From positions 1 to 43,684 of the forward strand of contig NZ_AUBL01000037.1 of the NCBI RefSeq assembly GCF_000429225.1: a DNA stretch of 43,684 nucleotides, in the 5' to 3' direction. Origin of the DNA: Actinomyces dentalis DSM 19115. GTDB lineage: Bacteria; Actinomycetota; Actinomycetes; Actinomycetales; Actinomycetaceae. Shown here one piece after another: positions 34,723 through 43,600 of this stretch (the first letter of the stretch is position 1; every line of letters starts with the position of its first letter). The notes beneath the pieces were generated by a model. It saw nothing but the letters and a program-made list of their open reading frames with translations, was not told the DNA's origin and made no database searches. A program made the position numbers and the translations under genes.

Positions 34723-34728
34723 GAGGGC

Positions 34729-36492
34729 GTGAAGCCACTGGACCCCCGACTCACGCGCTACGCGCGGGCCGCCCGGCGCTACATCGCCACCACCGCGGTC
34801 ACCGGCGTGCTCATCGCCGGCCTCGTCGTCGCCCAGGCCTGGCTCATCTCCCGCATCGTCGCCCCCCTCATGGCGGGGGGCGCGGCGGGACCCGGGACCG
34901 CCGCCCTCGTGCGGGCCCTGGCCGCGGTCGTCGCCGCCCGCGCCGCCGTCGTGCACCTCCAGGAGTCGCGCGCCCACCGGGCCGCGACCCGCACCATCAT
35001 CGAGCTGCGCCGGCGCGTCGTGGCGCACGCGGCGGCGCTCGGACCCCGCTGGCAGGCCGTCAACGCCGCCCGGACCGCCACCGTGCTCACCCGCGGCCTG
35101 GACGACCTGGAGCCCTACTTCACCCGGTACCTGCCCCAGCTGATCCTGGCCTCCACCCTCACCCCCCTCACCGCCCTGGTCATGCTCCTCCAGGACGCGC
35201 CCTCGACCCTGGCCGTGGCCCTCACCATCCCCCTCATCCCCGTCTTCATGATCCTCATCGGACGCCTGACCCGGCAGCACTCGGCCGAGCGGCTGGCGGC
35301 GATGGAGCGCCTGGGGGCCCAGGTCCTCGACCTGGTGGCCGGGCTGCCCACCCTCAAGGCGCTGGGCCGCGAGATCGGCCCGGGCACGCGCATCGAGCGG
35401 CTCGGCCGCGCCTACAACCGCACCACCATGGCCACCCTGCGCGTCGCCTTCCTGTCCGGCGCCGTCCTGGAGTTCATCACGACCCTGTCGGTGGCGATCA
35501 TCGCCGTCGAGGTGGGCCTGCGGCTCCTGTTCGGGCGCATGGACCCGGCCACCGGCCTGCTCGTCATCATGATCGCCCCGGAGGTCTACCAGCCGCTGCG
35601 CCGGGTCGGCCTCCACTTCCACGCCTCGGCCAACGGCGTGGCCGCCGCCGACGCGGTCTTCGAGATCCTGGACGCCCCCCCGCCCGAGCGCGGCGACCTG
35701 CCCGCCCCGGACCTGAGCCGCGCCGCCATCCGCATCGAGGACCTGTCCGTGACCGCCCGCGGCGCCCGGGCGCCCGCCGGGCTCAGCGCCACCATCCGCC
35801 CCGGGCGCCTGGTCGCCCTGGCCGGGCCCTCCGGCGCCGGCAAGACGACCGCCTCCCAGGTCCTGCTCGGCCTGCTCGCCCCCGACGACGGCCGGGTGCT
35901 CGTCCTGCCCGAGGGGGGCGGGGCCGTGGACCTGGCCCGCATCGACCCCGCCTCCTGGTGGGAGCAGGTCGCCTGGGTCCCCCAGCGCCCCGCCATCGCC
36001 CCCGGCACCCTGGCCCGGGCCGCGGCGGGCCCGCACCGCCCCGCCGCGCCCGGGGACCCCGTGCCGCCCGAGCTCGAGGCGGCCGCGAGCGCCACCGGCT
36101 TCGACGAGGTCGTCGCCGCCCTGCCCGAGGGCTGGGACACCCGCATCGGCCACGGCGGCGCCGGACTGTCGGTCGGCCAGCGCCAGCGCCTGGCCCTGAC
36201 CCGCGCGCTCGCCTCCCCCGCCCCGCTCGTCGTCCTGGACGAGCCCACCGCCCACCTCGACGCCGCCGCCGAGGCCCACGTCCTGGCCGGCGTCGCCGCC
36301 CTGCGCGAGGCCGGCCGCACCGTCGTCGTCATCGCCCACCGCCGGGCGCTGCTGGCCGTGGCCGACGACGTCATCGAGGTCCGCTCCGCCCCCCGGCCGG
36401 ACGGCGGCCGGGCCGAGGAAGACCGGGGCGGGGACGACCAGGACGGGGCCGTGAGCGCGGGCGCCCGCGAGCCGGCGGGGGCGGGGACGTGA
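34729..36492 (+). CDS. cydD: ABC transporter CydD (cytochrome bd assembly)
   Basis: 587 residues. Six membrane helices in the first 320 residues, then Walker A GPSGAGKTT (366-374), signature LSVGQRQRLALTRALAS, Walker B LVVLDEPTAHLD. The N-terminus DPRLTRYARAARRYIATTAV is typical for CydD. CydDC is a heterodimer needed to mature cytochrome bd; thiol export and haem binding/transport have both been proposed. Starts with GTG at 34729; overlaps cydC by 4 nt (GTGA). Confidence 0.94.
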   Translation: MKPLDPRLTRYARAARRYIATTAVTGVLIAGLVVAQAWLISRIVAPLMAGGAAGPGTAALVRALAAVVAARAAVVHLQESRAHRAATRTIIELRRRVVAHAAALGPRWQAVNAARTATVLTRGLDDLEPYFTRYLPQLILASTLTPLTALVMLLQDAPSTLAVALTIPLIPVFMILIGRLTRQHSAERLAAMERLGAQVLDLVAGLPTLKALGREIGPGTRIERLGRAYNRTTMATLRVAFLSGAVLEFITTLSVAIIAVEVGLRLLFGRMDPATGLLVIMIAPEVYQPLRRVGLHFHASANGVAAADAVFEILDAPPPERGDLPAPDLSRAAIRIEDLSVTARGARAPAGLSATIRPGRLVALAGPSGAGKTTASQVLLGLLAPDDGRVLVLPEGGGAVDLARIDPASWWEQVAWVPQRPAIAPGTLARAAAGPHRPAAPGDPVPPELEAAASATGFDEVVAALPEGWDTRIGHGGAGLSVGQRQRLALTRALASPAPLVVLDEPTAHLDAAAEAHVLAGVAALREAGRTVVVIAHRRALLAVADDVIEVRSAPRPDGGRAEEDRGGDDQDGAVSAGAREPAGAGT

Positions 36493-38261
36493 GCGCGGTC
36501 CTGACCCCCGTCGAGCGGCGCGCCCTGCGCCGCGCCGTGCGCCTGCTCGGGCTCGACCGCGCCCGCTTCGCCCTGGCCGTGCTGATCGGGACCCTCGGAC
36601 TGGCCAGCGCCATCGCCCTGTCCGGAACGGCCGCCTGGCTCATCGCCCGGGCCTCCCGCATGCCCGACCTCGTCGCCCTGGGCGTCGCCCCGGTCATGGT
36701 GCGCCTGTTCGGCATCTGCCGCGCGGTGCTGCGCTACTGCGAGCGCCTCGTCTCCCACGACACGGCCCTGCGCGGCATGACCGCCCTGCGCACCCGCCTG
36801 TACGAGGCCCTGGCCGCCTCCCGCGCCGACGTCGTGGCGGGCCTGCGCCGCGGCGACGTGCTCGCCCGCGTGGGCGCCGACGTCGACGCCGTGGGCGACC
36901 TGGTGGTGCGCGCCTGGCTGCCGGCCGCCGTCGCGGCGGGCACCAGCGCCCTCACGGCCCTGGCGGTGGGCCTGATCCACCCGCCCGCCGGCCTCGTCCT
37001 GGGCGCCTGCCTGCTGCTGGCCGGGATCGCCGGCCCCCTGGTGACGATGCGCTCGGCCCGCGCCGCCGAGCGCGCCCGCACCGAGCGGGCCGCCGACCTG
37101 TCCGCGACGCTGCTGACCGCGCTCGAAGGCGGCGCCGAGCTGAGCGTGGCCGGCCGCATGCCCGCCGTCATGGAGGACCTGGAGGACCTGGAGCGCGGCC
37201 TGGCCGCCGCCCGCGACCGGGCCGGGCGCCCGGCCGCCGCCGCGGCCGCCGTCGACGCGGCCGCCGCGGGCCTGGCCGTGCTCGGCGGCGTGCTCACGGG
37301 CCTGCCCGCCGTCGCCTCCGGCGCCCTGGACGGGGTGTGGCTGGCCGTCATCGTCCTGGTGCCCCTGTCCGCCTTCGAGGCCACCGCGGCCCTGGGCCCC
37401 GCCGCCGTCCAGCTCATCGCCTCGGCCGGGGCGGCGGTGCGGATCGTGGAGCTGACCGACCGCGCCGAGGCGAGCGCCGCCGGCCCGGCGCGCCCCCTGC
37501 CCCCCGCCCCGCCCGCCGGCAGCCGGCTGCGCGCCCGCAACCTGGCCGTGGGCCGGCCCGGCGGCCCCGTCGTGGCCGAGGGCATCGACCTGGACCTGGG
37601 CCCCGGCGACCGGCTGGCCGTCGTCGGCCCCTCCGGCATCGGCAAGACGACGCTCCTGCTCACCCTGGCCGGCATGCTCCGGCCCCGGGCGGGCGAGCTG
37701 ACCCTGGACGGGGCCGCCCCCTGGGGCGCGGCGCGCGGCGAGGTCGCCGAGCGGGTCAGCCTCACCGCCGAGGACGCCCACGTCTTCTCCACCTCCGTCC
37801 TGGAGAACCTGCGCGTGGCCCGCGGATCCGTCAGCCGCCCCGAGGCCGCCGCCCTGCTCGAGCGCGCCGGGCTCGGGCCGTGGCTCACCGCACTCCCCGA
37901 GGGGCTGGACACCGAGATCGGCCCCGACGCCACGACCCTGTCCGGCGGCGAGCGCCGCAGGCTCCTGCTCGCCCGCGCCCTGGCGGCCCCCGCCCCCCTC
38001 ATGCTCCTGGACGAGCCCGGCGAGCACCTGGACGCGGCCGCGGCCGACCGGCTCGTGGCCGACCTGCTCGACGCCGACGCCTCCCGCGGCGTCCTGCTGG
38101 TCACCCACCGCCTGTCCGCCCTGGCCGGCGCCGACCAGGTCCTCGTCATGGGGCGCCCCGCCCCGGACCGGCCGGCCGGGGTGCTGCGCCGCGGGACCCA
38201 CGCGGCCCTGGCCGACCACGACGACGCCTACCGATGGGCCCTGTCTCAGGAGGAGCAATGA
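36489..38261 (+). CDS. cydC: ABC transporter CydC (cytochrome bd assembly)
   Basis: 590 residues. LASAIALSGTAAWLIARASRMPDL and VRLFGICRAVLRYCERLVSHD are CydC hallmarks. ATPase motifs: Walker A GPSGIGKTT (380-388), signature LSGGERRRLLLARALAA, Walker B LMLLDEPGEHLD. Partner of CydD. The start GTG overlaps the cydD stop; the stop overlaps the kinase start (ATGA), with CAGGAGGAG inside the last codons. Confidence 0.95.
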   Translation: MSAVLTPVERRALRRAVRLLGLDRARFALAVLIGTLGLASAIALSGTAAWLIARASRMPDLVALGVAPVMVRLFGICRAVLRYCERLVSHDTALRGMTALRTRLYEALAASRADVVAGLRRGDVLARVGADVDAVGDLVVRAWLPAAVAAGTSALTALAVGLIHPPAGLVLGACLLLAGIAGPLVTMRSARAAERARTERAADLSATLLTALEGGAELSVAGRMPAVMEDLEDLERGLAAARDRAGRPAAAAAAVDAAAAGLAVLGGVLTGLPAVASGALDGVWLAVIVLVPLSAFEATAALGPAAVQLIASAGAAVRIVELTDRAEASAAGPARPLPPAPPAGSRLRARNLAVGRPGGPVVAEGIDLDLGPGDRLAVVGPSGIGKTTLLLTLAGMLRPRAGELTLDGAAPWGAARGEVAERVSLTAEDAHVFSTSVLENLRVARGSVSRPEAAALLERAGLGPWLTALPEGLDTEIGPDATTLSGGERRRLLLARALAAPAPLMLLDEPGEHLDAAAADRLVADLLDADASRGVLLVTHRLSALAGADQVLVMGRPAPDRPAGVLRRGTHAALADHDDAYRWALSQEEQ

Positions 38262-40321
38262 GCGACACGACGGACCGGCGCGCCCCCGCCCCCGAAGCCG
38301 GCGGCCCGGGAGCCGGCGACCCCGGAGACTGCGTCCGGACCGGCGGCCCCGGCGCCCCCGGAGACTTCGCGCTCCGGGCCGGCGCCCCCAGGATCGAGAT
38401 CTTCCCCGGCCCGGGCGACGACGAGCTGGTCCTGCCGCTGCCCTCGGGCCCCGGCCCGGACGACCCGGCGGGCGTGGGCCCGCTGGCCTTCGCCGTCCAC
38501 GTCGACCGGCTGGGCTCGACCCGCGAGCGCTCCGCCGCGCGGGCGCCCCTGGACGACTCCGCCGTCGAGCTCCTGCGGGCCTCGCTCCAGCTGACCAGCT
38601 CCCTCCAGGTCCCCCGGGCCCTGCGCGCCCTGGTCGAGTCCGCCTGCTCGCTCACCGGCGCCACCTGGGGCACCATCGCGGTCTACGGGCGCAGCCGCAC
38701 CACCGGCCGGCGCTCGCGGCCCGTCTCGGCCGGACCGGCCAGCGCCAGCCCCGAGCACCTGGACACGCTCCTGGGCCGGCCCCGCGACGACGGCGTCGTC
38801 ATCGTCAACGACCTGAGCGCCACGACGGCCTTCACCGGCGTCATCGAGGGCGAGGACCCGGGCTGCATCCTGTCCGCGCCCCTGCGCGCCCACCACCAGG
38901 GCTACGGGCGGCTGTACCTGTGCGACAAGCCCGGCGGCTTCACCTGCGGGGACGTCACCACCGTCCAGACCCTGGCGCAGGCCGCCGCCATCGCCGTGGA
39001 GAACGCCCGCCTGTACCGCGAGGCCCGCAGCCGCGAGCAGTGGATGGCCGTGTCCCAGGAGCTGACGACGCTGCTGCTGTCCGGGGCGGAGGAGGACGAC
39101 GCCCTGATCCTGGTGGCCCGCCGGATCCGCGAGGTCGCCCACGCCGACACCGTCGCCCTCATCCTGCCCAGCGTCGGGGACGCCTGGGCCTGCGAGATCG
39201 CCGACGGCGCCCACGCCTCCGAGCTCATCGGCACCTTCTTCCCCGCGCGGGGCCGGGCCCTGCGCACCCTGGACCAGCAGACGGGCCTGACGGTGCCCTC
39301 CCTGCACGAGGCCTGGGGGGCCTGCGACCTGCTGGTGGAGCCGCTGGCGCGCTTCGGACCGGCCCTGTACGCCCCGATGCTGCACCGGGGCCGCGGCGTC
39401 GGCGTCATCCTCCTGCTGCGCGAGCAGGGCGCCCCCACCTTCACCGACCAGGACCTGGAGATCGCCGAACTCGTCGCCGGGCAGGCGACCATGGCCTTCG
39501 AGCTGGCCGACGCCCAGCACGCCCAGGAGATGGCCACGCTGCTCGACGAGCGCGCCCGCATCGCCCGCGACCTGCACGACCTGGCGATCCAGCAGCTGTT
39601 CGCCGCCGGCATGCAGATCTCCTCCGCGCGCGAGCGCCTGAGCTCGGCGGGCGGGGCGTCCGACCAGGTGGACGTGGTGTGCCGGGTGCTGGACTCCTCG
39701 CTGGCCGCCGTCGACGACTCGGTCGGCCAGATCCGCTCCATCGTCCGCTCCCTGCGCGACCGCGACGAGGACGTCAGCCTCGTCGAGCGCCTGCGCCGGG
39801 AGTCCTCGCTGGCCCGCACGCTGCTCGGGTTCGCCCCCTCCCTGCTGCTCAGCGTCGACGGGCGGGCGCTGGCGCTGGCCGGGCGGGCGGAGGAGGACGA
39901 GCTCATCAGCGCCGTCGACGCCGCCGTCGACCCCGACATCGCCGATGACATGGTCGCCGTGGTCCGCGAGGGCCTGAGCAATGTGGCCCGCCACGCCCAC
40001 GCCTCCTCGGTGACCGTCGACGTCATGCTGAGCGGCGTCGTGCCCGGCGGCGGCACCGACGTTCCGCCGCCCTCCGGCCCGGGCGCCGCGGAACCCGCCG
40101 TGGAGATCGTCTGCCGCGACGACGGCGTGGGCGTGGACCCCAAGGTGACGCGCCGCTCGGGCACCGCCAATATGGCCGAGCGGGCCCGGCGGCACGGGGG
40201 CACCTTCGTCATCGGCCCGCGGGCGCGCACCGACGGGACGCGCCGCGGGACGTGCTTCACCTGGCGGGTGCCGCTGACGGGGCGGCCGGTCCCGGACCGG
40301 CCGGGTCCGGGGCGGAACTGA
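38258..40321 (+). CDS. DosS/DevS-like double-GAF sensor histidine kinase
   Basis: 687 residues, no membrane segment. Residues 1-110 are low-complexity, then GAF1 (about 115-255, ending VENARLYREA), GAF2 (about 275-430), HisKA_3 with H440 (ARIARDLHDLAIQQLF) and HATPase (VVREGLSNVARHAHAS, then CRDDGVGVDP). The layout matches mycobacterial DosS/DosT, which sense O2, NO and CO through haem in GAF1. The proximal haem His of DosS aligns here to Gly198, so haem binding by the known ligand is unlikely; the tyrosine of LYLCDK (Y220) is kept. Its start overlaps cydC, so it is made with cytochrome bd. Likely partner: the LuxR-type regulator on the opposite strand. Confidence 0.9.
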   Translation: MSDTTDRRAPAPEAGGPGAGDPGDCVRTGGPGAPGDFALRAGAPRIEIFPGPGDDELVLPLPSGPGPDDPAGVGPLAFAVHVDRLGSTRERSAARAPLDDSAVELLRASLQLTSSLQVPRALRALVESACSLTGATWGTIAVYGRSRTTGRRSRPVSAGPASASPEHLDTLLGRPRDDGVVIVNDLSATTAFTGVIEGEDPGCILSAPLRAHHQGYGRLYLCDKPGGFTCGDVTTVQTLAQAAAIAVENARLYREARSREQWMAVSQELTTLLLSGAEEDDALILVARRIREVAHADTVALILPSVGDAWACEIADGAHASELIGTFFPARGRALRTLDQQTGLTVPSLHEAWGACDLLVEPLARFGPALYAPMLHRGRGVGVILLLREQGAPTFTDQDLEIAELVAGQATMAFELADAQHAQEMATLLDERARIARDLHDLAIQQLFAAGMQISSARERLSSAGGASDQVDVVCRVLDSSLAAVDDSVGQIRSIVRSLRDRDEDVSLVERLRRESSLARTLLGFAPSLLLSVDGRALALAGRAEEDELISAVDAAVDPDIADDMVAVVREGLSNVARHAHASSVTVDVMLSGVVPGGGTDVPPPSGPGAAEPAVEIVCRDDGVGVDPKVTRRSGTANMAERARRHGGTFVIGPRARTDGTRRGTCFTWRVPLTGRPVPDRPGPGRN

Positions 40322-40445
40322 CAGCGCCCGGGCAAGGAGGCCGGGGCCGGCGGGCCGGCACGGGCGCGTCGGCGCGGGGCCGAGCGGGGCCGGTCCGGCG
40401 CCCCGGCGCCGTCCTCGGCCCGGGGCCGCCCTCGAAGCCGGTGGC
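40322..40445. other. Gap between the converging kinase and regulator genes
   Basis: 124 nt, very G+C-rich, with no gene. Both transcripts end here; GGGGCCGGCGGGCCGGC-like short inverted repeats could act as a bidirectional terminator, but none has a T-run. Confidence 0.4.
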
Positions 40446-41099
40446 TCAGGAATTGCGCCAGCCGGAGGCCCTCTGGCCGGCGACCCAGGCGGCGACCTGG
40501 GTGCGGCGCTGGAGCCCCATCTTGGCCAGCAGCGAGGTGATGTGGTTCTTCACCGTCTTCTCCGCCACGCCCAGGCGCTCGCCGATCTCCCGGTTGGACA
40601 GGCCGTCGCCGATGAGATCGAGGACCTTGCGCTCGGCGTTGGTCAGCTCGGCGGTCGGGTCGTCGTGGTCGGCGCGCCGGCGGGTGACGGTGCGCTCGTC
40701 CAGGAGCACGCGCCCGGAGGCGACGGCGCGCACGACGTCGCTGATCTCGGCGCCGTGGACGGTCTTGAGCAGGTAGGCGCGGGCCCCGGCCTCCAGGGCC
40801 TCCGCCAGGGCCTCGTCGTCGTCGAAGGAGGTCAGGACGATCGGCAGGGCGCCGGGGACGGTCTCGCGCATCTCGTGCATGAGCTCGATGCCGGTGCCGT
40901 CGGGCAGCTGGAGGTCGACGAGGACCACGTCGGGGCGCACGAGCTCGGCCCGGCGCAGGGCCTCCGCTTGACCGCCGGCCTCGGCGACGACCTCGAGGCC
41001 ATCGGCCCGATCGATGATCTCGGCGATGCCGCGGCGAACGATCTCGTGATCATCGACGATCATGACCCGGACGGTCTCGGAGGCGGTGGGGCTGGGCAT
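40446..41099 (-). CDS. LuxR/NarL-family response regulator, DevR-like
   Basis: 217 residues. Receiver domain: acidic D16/D17, phospho-acceptor D62 (VVLVDLQLPDGTG), T90 and K112 (AYLLKTVHG). The DNA-binding domain (150-200) reads ELTNAERKVLDLIGDGLSNREIGERLGVAEKTVKNHITSLLAKMGL, a GerE-type helix-turn-helix. It converges with the double-GAF kinase and is its likely partner, as DevR is to DosS. It may regulate the cyd operon, but I found no DevR-box there. GGGAG precedes the ATG. Confidence 0.95.
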   Translation of the reverse strand: MPSPTASETVRVMIVDDHEIVRRGIAEIIDRADGLEVVAEAGGQAEALRRAELVRPDVVLVDLQLPDGTGIELMHEMRETVPGALPIVLTSFDDDEALAEALEAGARAYLLKTVHGAEISDVVRAVASGRVLLDERTVTRRRADHDDPTAELTNAERKVLDLIGDGLSNREIGERLGVAEKTVKNHITSLLAKMGLQRRTQVAAWVAGQRASGWRNS

Positions 41100-41106
41100 G
41101 CTCCCG

Positions 41107-41137
41107 AGCCTAGCAGCGATGGGGACCTACGTCACAA
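41107..41137 (-). promoter_or_regulatory. Possible promoter of the LuxR-type regulator
   Basis: TTGTGA (41137-41132) and TAGGCT (41112-41107) lie 19 nt apart on the minus strand, just upstream of the ATG at 41099. The matches are 4 of 6 each and the spacing is long; the resulting mRNA would be nearly leaderless. Confidence 0.3.
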
Positions 41138-41261
41138 GTTCGGCACCGCCCGCGCCTTTTCCCCGCTGCTGCACCGCCCCGCCCTTACACCGCGGACCGT
41201 CTTCGCCCCGCCCTCCGCCGCGAACCGTCCCCGCTACTGCCCCGCTTGCCCTCTACCGCTG

Positions 41262-42509
41262 TCAGGAGCCCAGGAGGATCCGGGCCGCGGTCCGCGCCCC
41301 GTTCTCCCGCTCCACCGCGCGGGCGGCCTCGCGGGCGCGGCGGCGATAGCCCTCCGCCCGCTCGCCCCGGGTCAGGTCCGTGAGGATCCGGGTCGGCCCC
41401 TCGACGTCGGTCCGCCCCGGGTCGAGCCCGCCGGGCCCCAGGCCCAGCGCCGCGACCCGGCGGGCGAAGTACGGCTGGTCCAGGGAGAAGGGGATGACGC
41501 CCTGGGGCACGCCCGCGGCCAGGGCCCCGTGCGTCGTCCCGGCTCCCCCGTGGTGGACTGCGGCCGCCGTGCGGGGCAGCAGCCAGTCGTGCGGGGTGAA
41601 GCGCACGAGGTGCACGTGCTCGCCGTAGTCCCGGTCCCAGTCCGTGAAGCCCGCCGCCGGGTACAGGAGCGCCCGCGTCCCCGCGCGGCGGGCGACCTCG
41701 GCCCAGCGGGCGACCTCCCCCGCCGGATCCCTCACGGGCACGGAGCCGAAGCCCACGTAGACGGGCGGCTCGCCGGAGTCGAGGAAGCGCAGCAGGGACG
41801 ACGGCGGCCGCCACTCGGGCATCTCCAGCACCGGGTGACCCGTGCAGCGGGTGCCGGTCGGCCAGTCCGGTGCGCGGGGCACGAGACGGGGGGAGCAGGC
41901 CACGATGATCCCTCCGGTCTCCCCGCCCTCCCCGCGCCCGGCCGCCCCGACGGACTCGCCGGCGCCCGAGCGGTCCAGGGCGCGGGCGATCGGCAGTCCC
42001 ATCGTCACCGAGCCGCGGCGCACGGCGCGGGAGTACGCGGCGTTGATCCGGCTGCGTCCGGCCCGGGGCGCGCCGACGAGGGAATCGGCGAAGGCCGTGG
42101 GGAGCGTCGGCGCCAGGACGAGCTCGGTGAGCCGGCAGCCGCGCCGTCGGGCCAGGAGGCGGCAGGCGGCCAGGCCGAGGAGGCCGGTGACGAGGTGGTC
42201 CCCCGGGTGAACCGCCCGCGCCAGGGCTCGGGCGATGGCCCCGGCGCTGTCGTGGAGCCAGCGGCGCACGAGTAGCGCGCCGATCGTCTGGCTCCCCTTG
42301 GCGGCCCGGGCGAGGAGGGGCGGGGAGACCGGGCCCATGAGGCGGGTTCCCACGTCGCGGAAGGGAACGCCGCTGTCGGCCGCGAGAGGGGCGTAGTCCT
42401 CCAGGCCGAGCAGGAGGACGTCGGCGCCCTCCGCCCGCAGGGCCCGCGCGAGGGCGAGCTGGGGCCGCAGGTCCCCCATGGACCCGATGGCGACGAGGAC
42501 GTGGGTCAT
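41262..42509 (-). CDS. GT1-family glycosyltransferase (sterol/macrolide glucosyltransferase-like)
   Basis: 415 residues. The N-terminus HVLVAIGSMGDLRPQLALARAL is the GT28/UGT acceptor-side start, and the C-terminal AAVHHGGAGTTHGALAAGVPQGVIPFSLDQPYFA is the nucleotide-sugar binding signature of GT1 enzymes acting on lipids, sterols and macrolides. FGSVPVRDPAGEV marks the linker. Its ATG overlaps the TetR stop (ATGA), so the repressor controls its own partner. Likely roles are glycolipid synthesis or inactivation of a toxic small molecule; the TetR pairing favours an inducible response. Confidence 0.88.
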   Translation of the reverse strand: MTHVLVAIGSMGDLRPQLALARALRAEGADVLLLGLEDYAPLAADSGVPFRDVGTRLMGPVSPPLLARAAKGSQTIGALLVRRWLHDSAGAIARALARAVHPGDHLVTGLLGLAACRLLARRRGCRLTELVLAPTLPTAFADSLVGAPRAGRSRINAAYSRAVRRGSVTMGLPIARALDRSGAGESVGAAGRGEGGETGGIIVACSPRLVPRAPDWPTGTRCTGHPVLEMPEWRPPSSLLRFLDSGEPPVYVGFGSVPVRDPAGEVARWAEVARRAGTRALLYPAAGFTDWDRDYGEHVHLVRFTPHDWLLPRTAAAVHHGGAGTTHGALAAGVPQGVIPFSLDQPYFARRVAALGLGPGGLDPGRTDVEGPTRILTDLTRGERAEGYRRRAREAARAVERENGARTAARILLGS

Positions 42510-43078
42510 CGCCGGGCCCCCGCGCTCCCCGTCCCATCCCGGTCGTCGATGAGCGCGAGCAGGAGGCCGACGGCGTCGGCGCGGGTCATCTGCCCGCAGG
42601 CGACGGAGAAGACGCATCCGACGAAGCAGAGGTAGAAGGAGCGGGCGGCGAGGGCGGCCCCCGGATCGTCCGGGGCGAGCCCGAGGCGGTCGGCCCAGCG
42701 GGCGGTGAGATCGGCGACGACGGCGTCGAGTCGCTCGGCGTTGCCGGGGCTGGGCGGGGAGGCGAGCAGCGCGGCGAGGTAGTCGCGGGACAGGTCGCCT
42801 CCCCGCTCGGTCAGGCCGGGCGCGCTCGTCACGAAGGCCCGCAGTCCGGCGCGGGCGTCGTCCTGCGAACCCAGCGCGCGCCGGGCGTCGGCGGTGGCGA
42901 GCTCCTCCATGCACTGCAGGAACAGCTCGCTCTTGCCGCCCACGGACACGACGGTGCCCACGGACACCCCCGCGGCGGCGGCGATGTCCCGCACGGATGT
43001 GGCGGCGAAGCCCCGGAGCGCGAAGAGCCTGCCGGCCTCCACCAGGACCGCGGCCTCGGTCCTGTCCCGTTTGGTCAT
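42506..43078 (-). CDS. TetR-family repressor
   Basis: 190 residues. The N-terminal helix-turn-helix reads EAGRLFALRGFAATSVRDIAAAAGVSVGTVVSV; the C-terminal ligand domain is unconserved. The ATG at 43078 has AAAGGA 8 nt upstream. The operator 43092-43119 lies immediately upstream, so autoregulation is likely. It is co-transcribed and coupled with the glycosyltransferase. Confidence 0.93.
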   Translation of the reverse strand: MTKRDRTEAAVLVEAGRLFALRGFAATSVRDIAAAAGVSVGTVVSVGGKSELFLQCMEELATADARRALGSQDDARAGLRAFVTSAPGLTERGGDLSRDYLAALLASPPSPGNAERLDAVVADLTARWADRLGLAPDDPGAALAARSFYLCFVGCVFSVACGQMTRADAVGLLLALIDDRDGTGSAGARR

Positions 43079-43091
43079 CTCGAGTCCTTTC

Positions 43092-43119
43092 TGAACACGT
43101 TCATTTATGAACGCGTTCA
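43092..43119. promoter_or_regulatory. Double palindromic operator of the TetR gene
   Basis: Two 12-bp near-perfect palindromes TGAACACGTTCA (43092-43103) and TGAACGCGTTCA (43108-43119) are separated by TTTA, giving a 16-bp repeat distance. The whole block is itself an inverted repeat. Lying 14 nt before the tetR start, it fits cooperative binding of two TetR dimers. Confidence 0.82.
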
Positions 43120-43342
43120 GATTACCTCTCCCGCTCCGCCCCGGCAAGTCTCTAGCGCCCCTCTCCGCGGGGTCGGTCGCGGCCGGGGCGGGGCCCGGGT
43201 TCGCGTCGGCGGGCGGATCGGCTCGCGGCGGGTCCTCCGGGACCGGCCGGGGCGCCCTTGGGCGGCGGGTCCGCGATCTCGGGCGGGTCGGTCCGCGTCA
43301 GCGGGCCCGGGGGCGCTCTTCGACCCCATCGGATTTCGGTTC

Positions 43343-43464
43343 TGGCGCTGCGGGAGGATCGTTCGGGCCGACGCACCGGGCGCATTCGGCGGTTTCCGCA
43401 TGATTCCGCGGTTCCCACGAAACGGCCGACGAGTGCGGAGCGGAACGATCCTCCCGCAGCGCCA
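43343..43464. repeat. 122-bp structured dispersed repeat, copy 2
   Basis: The outer arms 43343-43364 and 43443-43464 are perfect 22-bp inverted repeats. The second helix is TCGGC/GCCGA (43386-43390 with 43425-43429), extended by GCGC/GTGC. The inner CCGC-ATGATTCC-GCGG hairpin is identical to copy 1. Compared with copy 1 (24394-24515), pair C-G at 24401/24508 becomes G-C at 43350/43457, and pair A-T at 24440/24480 becomes G-C at 43389/43426. Weaker similarity continues about 25 bp to the left. Confidence 0.9.
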
Positions 43465-43576
43465 TTTCTCGCACCCGCACCCGCACCGCTCCTCCCGGAC
43501 GCGTGGAACACGGGACCCATGAGGTGCGTGAGGCGCACGGGATGTGATCTGGGGCGGCCCGGGCCGGTGAAAAGGG

Positions 43577-43600
43577 CCGAGTCCCCCAACCTCGGTTTTT
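43577..43600 (+). terminator. Small hairpin with T-run
   Basis: CCGAG (43577-43581) pairs with CTCGG (43591-43595) across a 9-nt loop and is followed by TTTTT. The stem is short and no plus-strand gene precedes it in the window, so it may be fortuitous. Confidence 0.3.

Noticed and set aside
35586..40195. Long minus-strand frames (890 and 649 codons) opposite cydDC and the sensor kinase
   Set aside because: Composition is Gly/Gln/Ala/Arg repeats without structure, mirroring the coding strand; no ribosome site or context.
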